Shown here in pieces: positions 34,081 through 43,729 of a DNA stretch of 64,000 nucleotides (its first letter is position 1; each line of letters begins with the position of its first letter). The DNA comes from Ctenosaura bakeri (lineage: Eukaryota; Chordata; Lepidosauria; Squamata; Iguanidae). The stretch lies in the NCBI GenBank assembly GCA_948474755.1, contig CAOLHI010000419.1, positions 124,001 to 188,000 on the forward strand, written 5' to 3'. Made by a program: the position numbers and the translations under genes. The notes beneath the pieces are model-generated. The model did no database searches, had not been told where the DNA came from, and was given only the letters and a program-made list of their open reading frames with translations.

Positions 34081-34377
34081 AAACATTGTCAAGATACATA
34101 TCTAAAGCAGGAATATAAGCAGATCCTGCTCCTTGAACTTTAGCTTTAGTCCCATCAGCAAGAGTGACAGTAGCAACATGGGCTTTGCTTAAAGACTTAA
34201 ACTACTGTTAGCAAGATGCTGTGAGCAACCACTGTCCAGAATCTAAAGAGCCTCATCAGTGTCCTGGCAACTCCCAGAGTCAACATAGTCAGCTGCAAAT
34301 GCAACACGTGGACGGCTCCCACGACCACCTCTTGAGCCCCTGCCTCGGGCGTCTCTCCCTCCTTGCTTGTCCTGTGG
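34081..34377 (-). pseudogene. Ty1/copia protease region
   Basis: The minus strand reads ILDSGCSQHLANSS; the catalytic Asp-Ser-Gly maps to 34228-34236. Then follow KAHVATVTLADGTKAKVQGAGSAYIPALDMYLDN in the same frame, interrupted by stops before the Asp-Ser-Gly block, after SLSL, and after LDNV. The position between zinc knuckle and integrase is as expected. Confidence 0.78.
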
Positions 34378-35082
34378 ACAGTCTTCCCTGAGATGAGAAG
34401 TGGACCTGCATCTGTAGCATCACCACGCAGCATTAACTCTCACCAGCCCCTCTGGCTTGGACTTACCGGCCTTGGCAGGTTTCCTCCTGGGTCCAGGCTC
34501 TGTAGCAGCAGCCTCCTCGGCATGCTGCTGCTCTTCCTCCAGCAAGCGAGAGGAGACATAGGACACAGTCAAATCCTGCTCTGGAATGGTCTCCATGGTC
34601 GCCACTAGGACATCCCAACTCGGGTTGAGGGAACACAGAATACAATAAGCCTTATCAGTTTCTGTAAAAAAATTCCCTTTCTCACTTAGAGCAACAAAAA
34701 GATCGGTCATGTTCTACAAATGCTCCTCAATTGACATGCCTGGCATTAGCTTTGCTCCGAAAAGCCTTTTCATGAAGGAGAGCTTGCTACCTGCGGTCGT
34801 GCATACATACATGGCTCGTAGGGCTTCCCAGCAAGTGCGGGCTGTGTTTAATCGTCTGATGTGTACCAGCTGGCTGTCGTCCACAGAAAGAAAAATGCAG
34901 GACATAGCTTTCTCCTGCATTCTGGCAGCTTCAGTTGTGTTGGTGGGGAGGGCTGGAGGAACAGAAACAGCTCCCCAGATACCCTCCCTCCGGAGGTTCA
35001 CCTCCATCTTGACAGCCCATGTAAGATAATTACGGTCATTCAGCCTGATCAAAGGCAAACCGCCCTCTGAACTCGTCGCCAT
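34378..35082 (-). pseudogene. gag: Ty1/copia Gag with zinc knuckle, two in-frame stops
   Basis: The start is ATG at 35082-35080 (MATSSEGGLPLIRLNDRNYL). The N-terminal part, with WAVKMEVNLRREGIWGAV and CWEALRAMYV, matches the copia-type Gag family. A TAG interrupts after MSIEEHL (34714), but the same frame resumes as NMTDLFVALSEKG to NAAW. A TGA precedes the CCHC knuckle CYRCRSTSHLREDC (34378-34419). Both stops are single-codon lesions in otherwise continuous coding. Gag would form the particle and bind RNA. Confidence 0.85.
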
Positions 35083-35215
35083 GGCTACAGCTCTCAGCCT
35101 CCGACGCCGGCTGTTCCTTTACTCACCAGAATGAAGCCTCGGGGATCACTTGCAGATGAATTGCAGCTGCAGACAGACACCAGCAGACAAACTTGGCCTC
35201 AAAACCATACAGGTT

Positions 35216-35245
35216 GCGCAGCGGAAGCGTGCTGGGCCCATAACC
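35216..35245 (-). other. Primer binding site matching half of initiator tRNA-Met
   Basis: On the plus strand this 30-bp stretch (GCGCAGCGGAAGCGTG, then CTGGGCCCATAACC) equals nt 10-39 of vertebrate initiator tRNA-Met as I know it. The element transcript (minus strand) is therefore complementary to it. It sits directly at the inner edge of the putative LTR. Drosophila copia is known to prime from a 5' 39-nt fragment of initiator tRNA-Met cut in the anticodon loop; here the match ends exactly at nt 39. The match is longer than a usual primer site. Confidence 0.75.
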
Positions 35246-35777
35246 TGTTGGAGTATCGCCAGGGGTCACGCTGTACTCCGGGTGCATGAAGGAAGAAGCA
35301 TGACCCACACAAAAAAGCAGCCACATAACTTCAGGGCTTCAGGCCAGGCTGACACCAAAAAACCAGCAGAGTAAAAAAAAAAACCAGAGTCCAGAGTCCA
35401 GGACAAAACATAGTTTCAAACACTATTCTATTGCTTTATTGCATTAGAGAATATTAGAAGCATACAGATATCAGGAAGGCAGGAAAAAATCCATTATGCT
35501 TCTCTCTGTGTTCAGGCATGACACACAGAGAGGCTGTAAAATACAGGCTGTATAGAGGGGGGAGTAGAAAGAGAGCCAGTGAGGAATGTCTCACTGCAAT
35601 TATACACTTCTGTGTGACCAGCTTAACCCAAACATCCCAGCTTTCTCACAGCAGAGAGAGGCCAGGTGTTCTTATTGCTGTCTCTTTCCCAAGGCTGTGC
35701 GCAGCAGAGAGGCAAGACAGAAAAACAACACATACAACTCTTTAGACAGAGGCACCAAAAAGCCGAGAAACTTAACA
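35246..35777 (-). repeat. Putative 5' LTR of the copia element
   Basis: In element orientation it begins TGTTAAG and ends CTCCAACA, with an AATAAAG signal (plus-strand TTTATT near 35436-35441) followed by about 190 bp. The inner end touches the primer site. Without a second LTR the outer boundary (35777) is inferred from the TGTT/AACA termini only. Confidence 0.6.
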
Positions 35778-35782
35778 GGCAT

Positions 35783-36447
35783 TCCATGTGAGATGTTTTC
35801 AGTGCAATTAGTTATATTTCCAATTGAAATTATTTCACATGAATTAATACACAGTAGGATCTTTCAGAAAAATTTTAAAGACTGTAGAAATTTGTCCACT
35901 GTAGCAAAATATATTCACATTCAGAAGTAAGAACCAGAAGATCACACAGACTGTGACCAAGTTCAGTTTGAAGGATGTATTTTTTTTTTTTTTGGCCCAC
36001 ATGTAGTAAATTATAACACGGATGTTGGCTGCTTAATGGGCCCTGACCAGAATTCTGCATACTGTGTCATAGTGTATATTTTCAGCAGGTTTCCTACTTC
36101 ATTTTTTAAAAAGTTCCTCTGTATTTTTTTTTTTTTAAATCGTGAAAATAGTTTAATGTTAAATCTGTTCATCTCTGGTAAGAATCTAAAGAATACTTCC
36201 ACATTTTCTCTTCCTATGAAAACTTCACCAGAATGTTCACATTTCAGGATTTTTTTCCTAGCCAAAATTTTATTTTTTTTGCAAAAGGTATATTTGGACA
36301 AAATGCACTGCTTTTGTGCAAAACCTGGATTTAGTACAAATGATGTTTTTGCAAAAAGTGCCAAAAGTTAAATAACACACACACCTATAAAAACTTTTGG
36401 GCCTGTATCCTTGTCAATGGGGTAGACAATCTCCTCTGGGTGTTAAT
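35783..36447. other. No gene recognised
   Basis: AT-rich with T runs. The 117-codon minus and 111-codon plus frames at 36011-36371 overlap each other, are Phe/Lys-rich and lack motifs, consistent with chance. Confidence 0.45.
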
Positions 36448-36451
36448 CTGA

Positions 36452-36652
36452 GGGCCTTTCCACGCTACCCTGTTATAGTGCTATTATTCCACTTTCAACA
36501 TACTACGGAATTCTGGGGTTTGTAGTTTACTGGGGCCAAAGAACAATCTGGCTGAGAATTCTAAAGGCTCCTCCCTAAACTACAAACCCCAGGATTCCAT
36601 AGGATGCTGAAAGTGGAATAACAGCAATATAACAGTATAGGGTGGAAAAGCC
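36452..36652. mobile_element. Palindromic MITE, family A (long form)
   Basis: GGGCCTTTCCACGCTACCCT at the left and AGGGTGGAAAAGCC at the right are inverted. It contains AGAATTCTAAAGGC, the centre of the long form. Flanking TGA at the left is not cleanly repeated on the right. Confidence 0.78.
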
Positions 36653-36654
36653 AT

Positions 36655-37002
36655 TTATAATTTTGGCCAGTGATAAGAAAACTTTTGAAATTTTTCATTC
36701 TTACTGCAGGAACAAAATGAGCAGATTTATATTTATATTTATTAATTTAATTATTAAACAAGCAATTATTAAGGATGAACAGATTGTCCCAAAATCTTAC
36801 TTTTTCACAGAGAAGGTATTATGAAGATGATTGAACACGGATGAGACCACAATTGTATCTACTCTATGGGGGTGAAGGCAGTAAACAAGGCTTATTTTAA
36901 CTCTAATACCTACTCAAGTAGCCATCCACTGGAGCTTTTCCAAGAGATATGAAGTTAATTGGAATCAGTCCCAACAGGTAGCATGTTGGTACCTTCCTAA
37001 GC

Positions 37003-37045
<43 letters not shown>

Positions 37046-38124
37046 GATGAGGGATGGAAAAATAATATTCAGGCACAAGTTCTTAATGTTGCAAGGGCCC
37101 TGCAACATCAAGAGGATTGATGGTGGCCCCATTTCAATTCTTTCCTTCTTTCTCAAGGAGAAGAAATTGGTGGAATCTTGCAGGTTCTTGCACCTCTGTT
37201 TTGTTTTCTGCACAGAAAAATGTCATTTTCTAAAAGAAGAGAGAGAAAGAGAGAGACTTAATAGCATTTTCCATGGAGAAAGCATCCCAAACTGTGAAAA
37301 TTTTCACTCCCTTGGAATTCTCCTTGTCAGAGATTTCTGACACTTATGGAACACCCTTACTGTATAGCAGGTGTGGATGAGATCAAGAAATCTAGAAGCT
37401 AATCTTCAGCCCCCAGGAATACTCTAGGCTGCAAAAGCCCCAGAAACTTCTGTTCTCTCAAAAAAATGAATTCAGAATTTCCAGAACAGCTTTTTTAAAA
37501 GAAAAAAAAAGCCATTCCAGAATTTCAGATGTAGTATCACTTTTTCTTGTTTTTAATAATATGGTTGAATTTGTGAGGCTCTAAAAGAGGATTGGAACTC
37601 TAGATGGCCTGTAGCTTTCAGGATTTTCGCACCTCTGTTTTTTTTTACTTTATAATAGAAATAATTCATCTTGGCTCCTTAGGAGAGATACTTTTAAAAA
37701 AATTACTGGCAAATTTCAGGATTTTTTTTTTACTACATACTTGCAATTTTTTTTAATTTGTTTTTTAAATAGAACTGCTGATAAGTACTGGATGAAAATT
37801 GCCAAGATAGGCGAACCTTGAGCAGAGATCAGGCTCATCCAGAGTCAAAAGAACAAGGACAGATGCTTTTCTTCAGGATCAGCCTTTAAGTTTCTATTAT
37901 AAAGTGAAAAAACATTGCAGACATTTATTGATTTCCAATGATAGTCAGTGGGAGTCATGAAGATCAGGGTTTCTGAACTGAATTTGGCTTTGCATCAGAG
38001 TTGATTCAAGCAGCCTCCTAACAACTCTGGGCAGAATCAAATTGTTTCTGGGGCTGTTTTGAATTGGAGTCCAAACCGTATTTTGCAGTGGATACCTGCC
38101 CACAGCAGCCAGAATGATATAGTG
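36655..38124. other. No gene; (CT)n tract and short palindrome
   Basis: A (CT)n run of about 40 bp lies at 37003-37042. A near-perfect palindrome centred on GGGCCC (37083-37113, TCTTAATGTTGCA / TGCAACATCAAGA arms) follows, and a GA-rich run lies at 37238-37256. No coding domain was seen. Confidence 0.5.
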
Positions 38125-38626
38125 AAGTGATTCTCAGACTGTGGGGCGGGACCCCAAGTGAGGGTGTGATAGTTGCTCAAGGGCAAAGAGAAAATTCAGC
38201 CAAGTATAGCAAATATGGCAAAGAAGGCCAAGCTTGCATAGGTATGGGTTTACACCACTGAGGACTGACTGCTAAAGAACAACACAAAGTGTCTTTCCCT
38301 GTTATGTCTTCCTTCAACCTCAGGCATAGCAAAAATCTACTTCCCTTTTAAAATGTTTTTCCCACTCACCTTCTCTGAATGTTCTGTTACTGGCTCAAGT
38401 TTCTCAGGAACCACAAGGCAATTTCTCAGCTGGGGTGGATAGGGAACTGAAGAAAGGAGATGGCAGGCCTGACAGCTCAGCATTTAGATGGAGGGTGCAT
38501 GTGGCACAAGGGTAGATAGATGGGGGGCATAGGATAGGACATGAGGAAGCAACATGGATTGGGGCAAGCAATATCCTCATATAGATATAAAGGGGGTCAT
38601 AGGGATAAAACGTTTGTGAACCACTG
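38125..38626. mobile_element. hAT-type element remnant
   Basis: The left end AAGTGATTCTCAGACTGTGG and right end AACGTTTGTGAACCACTG are diverged inverted copies of the common hAT terminus CAGTGGTTCTCAAAC. Candidate 8-bp flanks ATATAGTG (38117-38124) and GTGTGGTG (38627-38634) match at five positions, but the right one overlaps the start of a SINE. No transposase. Confidence 0.48.
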
Positions 38627-38805
38627 GTGTGGTGGTTTGAGTGTTGGACCATGACCTTGGAGATCAGGATTCAATTGCCATGGAAATCCAGTTGGTGACC
38701 TTGGGCATGTCACACACTCTCAGCCCCCAGAAAAACCCATGATAGTTTCACCTTAGGGTTGCCATAAGTCAGAAACGACTTGAAGGCACACAACAACACA
38801 ACCTG
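38627..38805 (+). mobile_element. Sauria-type tRNA-derived SINE
   Basis: Head GTGTGGTGGTTTGAGTGTTGG, box-B-like AGGATTCAATTGCC, body CCATGGAAATCCAGTTGGTG and CTTGGGCATGTCACACACTC, and tail TTGCCATAAGTCAGAAACGA ending in an (ACAAC)n run. It is the same family as 20403-20589 and 50535-50745, with a BovB-type tail. Confidence 0.82.
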
Positions 38806-40699
38806 CCCACATGTTCTCTAGCTAACTGGATCCTTTTATTCTTATTACAAGGCACATCTTAAACTTCATCAGCTGTTCCCTAATTCAGCGACACAGTTCA
38901 GGTAGCAAACAGTTCCTTATTCCAAATCTTGTGCTCCTAATAGCATTAATATAAACCTTGCTAGTATATAGTTTTGAACTATTGTTAATTAATAAATATT
39001 TCTCAGGCAGTATTTTCTCTGATGAAGCTGGAGTAGATTAAGGGATTTACAACAAATATTAAAAACTGCCAGTGTATTACTAACCATCACATATTACTAT
39101 GTACACAACAGAGTAAAAAAAAATAGTAATAATTTGCAATAATTTTCCCACTAACAACAGCAGTAACAACGGAAAGTCTGGATTCAAGACGAACAAAGCT
39201 TTTCTTTGAATGCATAATAATTAGTTGGTATCTCAAACAAAACACAACAGTTTGTTAAACTTGGTGATCTCATGAACCCAAACTTCACACTATTGCTGGT
39301 ATTACAACTGAAGTATGTACATTTTAAAAATCCATCTTCTATTCCATCAATATTAGCTTCTGATATTTAACACACATACACGCAGACACACACACACACC
39401 TTCCACAGTTTAAAAGCAAATGCTGAACAAAAAGGGTCTAGGACTTGGTCTTTCCTCTTATGCAAAAGTGATGAAATTTATTCCCAAACAAAATAACAAG
39501 CGAGCAGTTCAGAATGATTCTTTTATAAGTAGGACAGAGCAGTGCTCCATCTCTCCATGTATGCTTTTGCTGCTGCTGAAAGTCTTCTAAATATCACATT
39601 AGCAATTCAAAGCCAACAGTTTAACATGGGCAATAGCAGGTAAGTTAAATGACCTTGACTTTAAACAAGTGACAAACACAAATCTGCAGACTGAGAGAAA
39701 GATAAGAGAACATCTGATTTTAAGAAAACATTTTGTTGGGGTTATTCTCTAGACTTGCAGGTGAATGTAAGGGTATCTAGTCCCAATGAAATACCTGCAA
39801 CTCCCACTTTGATGCTTAGTGCTTGATTTATTCTTTGTATTGAGCCACTGCTCAATCCCCCTTTCAGTGAGATATTCCTGCTTCATTTCAAATTGCTACA
39901 CCTGTCTCCCTTGAATGCCACTGCTATGCTTCCCTCCTCCTCTTCTCTCTTTGCCTCACTTTGTATTGTCATGCTAATACTGGCTGAGTGCTGATCTGGA
40001 TGATAGTTCTACAATTTAAGATCCAGAAAAAGAAATAGTATGTTTATATAGCATAAAACATAAAGCAGAAAGCTGTGTATATTGTGGAATGTGTGCATGT
40101 TAACTAAAGGCACAGACATTGGCTAGTTCTGGGCATAAAGACAGCCTAAATATAAATAATGATAAGGTAGTAAAAAAAAAACATGAACAGTGAATTGACC
40201 TAAAATGACCCTGGGAAAGGACCAGCTGATGCAATTAGATGCCTGATGCAATCTAATGCAGTGCCAGAAATAAGACCCCACTAAGATCTCCTCTCCTGAT
40301 TGGAGGAGAGTGATGTTTACATAAATGGGGACTAATGAAGGTCTTTAACCTGATTAGATTAGAGAGGCTGGGAAGGATATAAAACTGCCAAGAAGAGAAA
40401 GATAGCAGATAAACCAAATATCCTCCCCTACAGATGTGGCTGTTATGCAGCTTATGCCAATACTGCTCTTCCTAGCTGATAAAAGACCCAGACCATGCTA
40501 GTAAGAGAGACTATCTGCTCTCAAATAGGCTAAATAAGTTTCCTATCTGAATAGATATATGCCCATTACAAACAACATATACCTGCAATGGTGGTCTATA
40601 GGTATATAACAGATGTTACCATGGTCATATAGCAACATGTGCCTATTCCTAGACACTATCTGGAGAAATATCAACAGATAAGCTTGTATTCTTTAGAGA
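38806..40699. other. No gene recognised
   Basis: AT-rich, with a short (CA)n run near 39385. No open frame above 60 codons and no TIR or LINE motif was noticed. The part nearest 40700 may belong to the Penelope-like element but I see no coding. Confidence 0.42.
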
Positions 40700-41425
40700 T
40701 TCATCAACAGATGAGCTTGTTAGGTTGTTGTGGGTTTATCAGGCTTTGAGGCTGTGTTCTATTAGTATTTTCTCCAGATGTTTCGCTTGCATCTGTGGCT
40801 GGCATCTTCAAAGGATCTGGTGGCATGGAAGTGAGACAGAATATATATACTTGTGTAGTCCCCGGGTGGGAGGGAGCAATTTGCATATGTTACAGTTAGC
40901 CTGTGTGATGGCCAATTGTTAAATGTAATATGTCCCAGGGTTGAATTGTTAGTCAGGAGATATGCATAACAGTGCATTAAGTACATTAGCCATCTATTGT
41001 ATTGTTTCTTGTAGAGGGACCTCCAGGGTCTGGGTGGTGTTTATTGGCATATTTTGAGTCTTGATTTTAGTGTTCTTCAGTACTGGTAGCCAAATTTTGT
41101 TTACCTTCCAAGTTTCTTCTTTCCTGTTGAAATTGTCCATGTGTTTATGGATTTCAGTGGCCTCTTTGTATAGTCTGATAGTTGTCAAAACGGTCCAGAA
41201 TTTCTGTACTTTCAAAAAGCATTCTATGTCCAGGCTGGTTTATAACATATTCTGCTACTGCTGATTTTTCTGGCTGGATCAGTCTGCAGTGTCTTTCATG
41301 TTCTTTAATTCATGTTCAGATGTTGTGTTTTGTACTCCCTATGTAGACCTACCTGCCCACATCAGCTTGTGTTCCTTAGTGGACAGATGGTGGGTTATAT
41401 TGGGGAAGAAACATAATTCCTTGTC
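40700..41425 (-). mobile_element. Penelope-like element, 3' part with endonuclease C-terminus
   Basis: The minus strand reads KEHERHC-like, then PEKSAVAEYVINQPGHRMLFE, RLYKEATEIHKHMDNFNRKEETWKVNKIWLPVL (41070-41200, partly open frame). That is the end of the GIY-YIG endonuclease domain of vertebrate Penelope-like elements. Downstream (40704-40990) come the familiar HMQIAPSHPGTTQVYI and MPPDPLKMPATDASETSGEN blocks of their 3' region. Frameshifts separate the blocks, and RT is not present. PLEs are telomerase-related retroelements. Confidence 0.68.
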
Positions 41426-42047
41426 AGTTGAAACTTGTATTAAATGTGTGTATGATGCCTTGCATGCAATTACTATATTGTAATAAGTTAAAAGAGATAG
41501 GTTGGGGAATCATGCCTGTTTCAGTGCCTCCTTTGTATTTCATGACTCAAGTGAAAGCTTGGGATTTGGGCCAGCTAATGGTATGAACAGGCATTACATG
41601 ACATATCTGGAATCCTATTTAAACCCAGCAAACTGGACAGAGAAAAAAAGTCATAAAGTGCTGGCTACATAAGTCTCTTTGGGATTTAAATTTGTTAGCT
41701 CCTTTAGGTTACTACTCTGATGGTGCTAGCCCTTAATTGGCACCAAGCTAAATTTGCAAACTATTATAATGTCTAGGCAAGGTATTACCCTTCTCCCTAG
41801 TATTACACATCTGCATGATACAACATCTTACCAGACTAGAGCTGGAATCCAACAAGAAATTTTAGACGAACAGAAGGGTTTTGATATGTCCAGCAAGACA
41901 TCTGACTGTTCTTCTTTGAACAAAAGATCCCTGCAACATATACCAACCACAGGTTTTATTTTTTTCTTTTTCTTTCCTTTTTTTTTCCTTTAAAAAAGGA
42001 TGTTACCTTGACAGGTTAAAAGAATGTATTGATGCTATATTTATAAT
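41426..42047. other. No gene recognised
   Basis: No motif, TIR or RNA gene; a T-rich tract lies at 41956-41993 just left of the next transposon. Confidence 0.42.
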
Positions 42048-42189
42048 TACAGTTCTCCCTCCACATTTGTGGATTTGATTATTCATGGGGTGGGCTTGCC
42101 TCCCCCTATCTCCCCCTCCCATTCCCTGGCCTTTTGCCCAGGGGCAGGGAGGGAGAAAGATCATTGCTTCTCCTGGCCTGTTGCTTGCT

Positions 42190-42560
42190 AGGACACACTG
42201 GCAGCAGGGGGCAAGAGCTGCAGGTGCAAGTGCACTGACAGCAGCTGGTAGGGGTGTGCTGGGGGGTGATAGCCATTCTCTGCACACACCCCAATGCCAC
42301 CGGTAGGGGCACTCTGGAGGTAGCCTGCAGGGACATGCAGACTGGGAGATCACTGTTCTCTGCATGCCCTCAGTCACCCCTGGTGTGGGCTCACTGGCAG
42401 CAGCTGGCAGAGGTGTGCAGAGGGGGTGATCACCTGTTCTCTGCAAGCCCTCGGCCACTGCTGGCGTGGGTGCACTGGCAGCAGCTGGCAGGGGTGTACA
42501 GAGGGGGTGGTCACCCATTCTTTGCATGTCCTCCGCCACTGCCAGTGTGATTGGGATCAC
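42190..42560. repeat. Minisatellite, about 81-bp period, 4-5 units
   Basis: CACTGGCAGCAGCTGGCA recurs with diverged forms at about 42230, 42310, 42391 and 42472. Each is followed by GGGGTGTGCAGAGGGGGTGA-like and TTCTCTGCATGCCCTC-like segments. The array lies wholly inside the TIR-bounded element. Confidence 0.85.
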
Positions 42561-42589
42561 CATCACCTTGCCTGCACTCTGGCATGATC

Positions 42590-43110
42590 AACACAGCAGC
42601 GGGGGGAGAGGTGGCGAGCGGGAAGGAAAAGATCTTATTCTCCCTGCTTGCTTCCTGCCCATCCACAGCTCCAGTGTGATTGCCCTGGAGCGGTGGGGGA
42701 ATGGCGAGCGGGAAGGAAAAGATCTTTCCCTTCTACTCGCCATCTGCCTGCCCACAGCTCCAGCGCAATTGCCTCAATGGTAGGGGGAATGAAATGGTGA
42801 GTGGGGAGGAAAATATCTTTTTCTCCTGCTCACCATCTGCCCACCCGTAGCTCTGGGAAGTGATTGCCTCAATGGCAGCGGGGGTGATGGCGAGCAGGGA
42901 GGAAATGATCTTTTTTCCTGCCCGCCGTCCGCCCACCCATAGCTCCAGCCTGATCGCCCCAGCAGCGGCGGGGGGAGGAGGGGAGAGATGGTGAGTGAGG
43001 AGGAAAAGATCTTTTCCTCCTGCTTATCATCTACCCACTCGCAGCTCAGGGAAGCGATCACCCCAGCGGGGGAGAGGGGAGGGCAGGCAAAAGGGAGGAA
43101 AATTTTTTTT
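42590..43110. repeat. Minisatellite, about 91-100 bp period, about 5 units
   Basis: GGCGAGCGGGAAGGAAAAGA recurs at about 42612 and 42703 and in diverged form near 42796, 42889 and 42989. The units include CTCCTGCTCACCATCTGCC-like and AGCTCTGGGAAGTGATTGCC-like segments. Confidence 0.82.
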
Positions 43111-43261
43111 CTCTCCCTCCCATCTCCTGCCTGCTACTAGTGATGGCTGGTGCGGGCACATTGGCAGGGAAGAAGGAGTGCTGTGGGGAGTTATTCGCAG
43201 TTATTTCACTTTCATGGGGGTTCTCTGCATATATCCCCCGCGAATGTGGAGGGCCTACTGT

Positions 43262-43729
43262 AGTAGAGAACTAACAATTGAAATGTTGAAGCTAATTGTT
43301 AAATAACTGTGCGCAAGAATTGGCCAGGCTTGGGTGGTTTTAGAGCATAACTCACACCCTTACTCAAAAATAAGAGTAATTTTTCTGTTCTGTACCTTAT
43401 GTATAGTATTTGGCTGGGAGAGGAGGGGAACAAAGAATTTGGACTTGGGATTTTATGAAGGACAGACAAACCACCAAATCCCTAATGAGAAGTTCGTGAT
43501 GTTTGTCCTGACTTGAGAGGATCACCTGGTCTATGGTGACGAAAATCAGGAGGGAAGAAGGGTTGCTCAGCAATGCTTTATGTAAGGGACGAATGGATGG
43601 TAAAAGAGATCAGAGAAAGGAGAAACAGTTTACTCCCATGTGCATTGTTTGTTAAATTACAGTTGCAGCAGCTGCGTAAAATAGTATCTTGGAATGTAAA
43701 AAAGAACTAGGGTAAAACTCAGATCATGT
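43262..43729. other. No gene recognised
   Basis: Unique-looking AT-rich flank between the pogo-like element and the L1 fragment. Confidence 0.4.

Larger units (their letters stand above)
32000..35777 (-). mobile_element. Ty1/copia retrotransposon, 3'-truncated and decayed
   Basis: Read on the minus strand from 35777: one putative LTR, a half-tRNA primer site, gag with zinc knuckle, protease, integrase and reverse transcriptase, in canonical copia order. RNase H and the 3' LTR are missing; recognisable homology stops near 32000. Several in-frame stops and frameshifts, plus a changed RT catalytic residue, show that it is dead. Ty1/copia elements are uncommon in vertebrate genomes. Since only one LTR survives, neither age nor TSD can be estimated. 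Confidence 0.88.
42050..43260. mobile_element. Pogo/Tigger-like non-autonomous element with minisatellite interior, TA TSD
   Basis: The left terminus CAGTTCTCCCTCCACATTTG and right terminus CGAATGTGGAGGGCCTACTG are inverted copies. TA lies immediately outside both ends (42048-42049 and 43261-43262), as for Tc1/mariner/pogo elements. The 1211-bp interior contains no transposase; it is GC-rich and made largely of two tandem arrays. Long open frames on both strands (for example 187 codons at 42003-42566) arise because the first array has an 81-bp period, a multiple of three. Confidence 0.8.

Noticed and set aside
35216..35245. Initiator tRNA-Met gene or pseudogene
   Set aside because: Only nt 10-39 match, with no acceptor stem, T arm or box B. 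The position at an LTR edge fits a primer binding site.
36011..36371. Opposed 117- and 111-codon frames as a possible gene
   Set aside because: They overlap in opposite directions, are Phe/Lys-rich from AT-rich DNA, and contain no domain or splice context.
42003..42566. 187-codon minus-strand open frame, Ala/Pro/Cys-rich, and overlapping plus-strand frames
   Set aside because: It lies over an 81-bp minisatellite inside a pogo-like element; a period divisible by three keeps both strands open without a gene.
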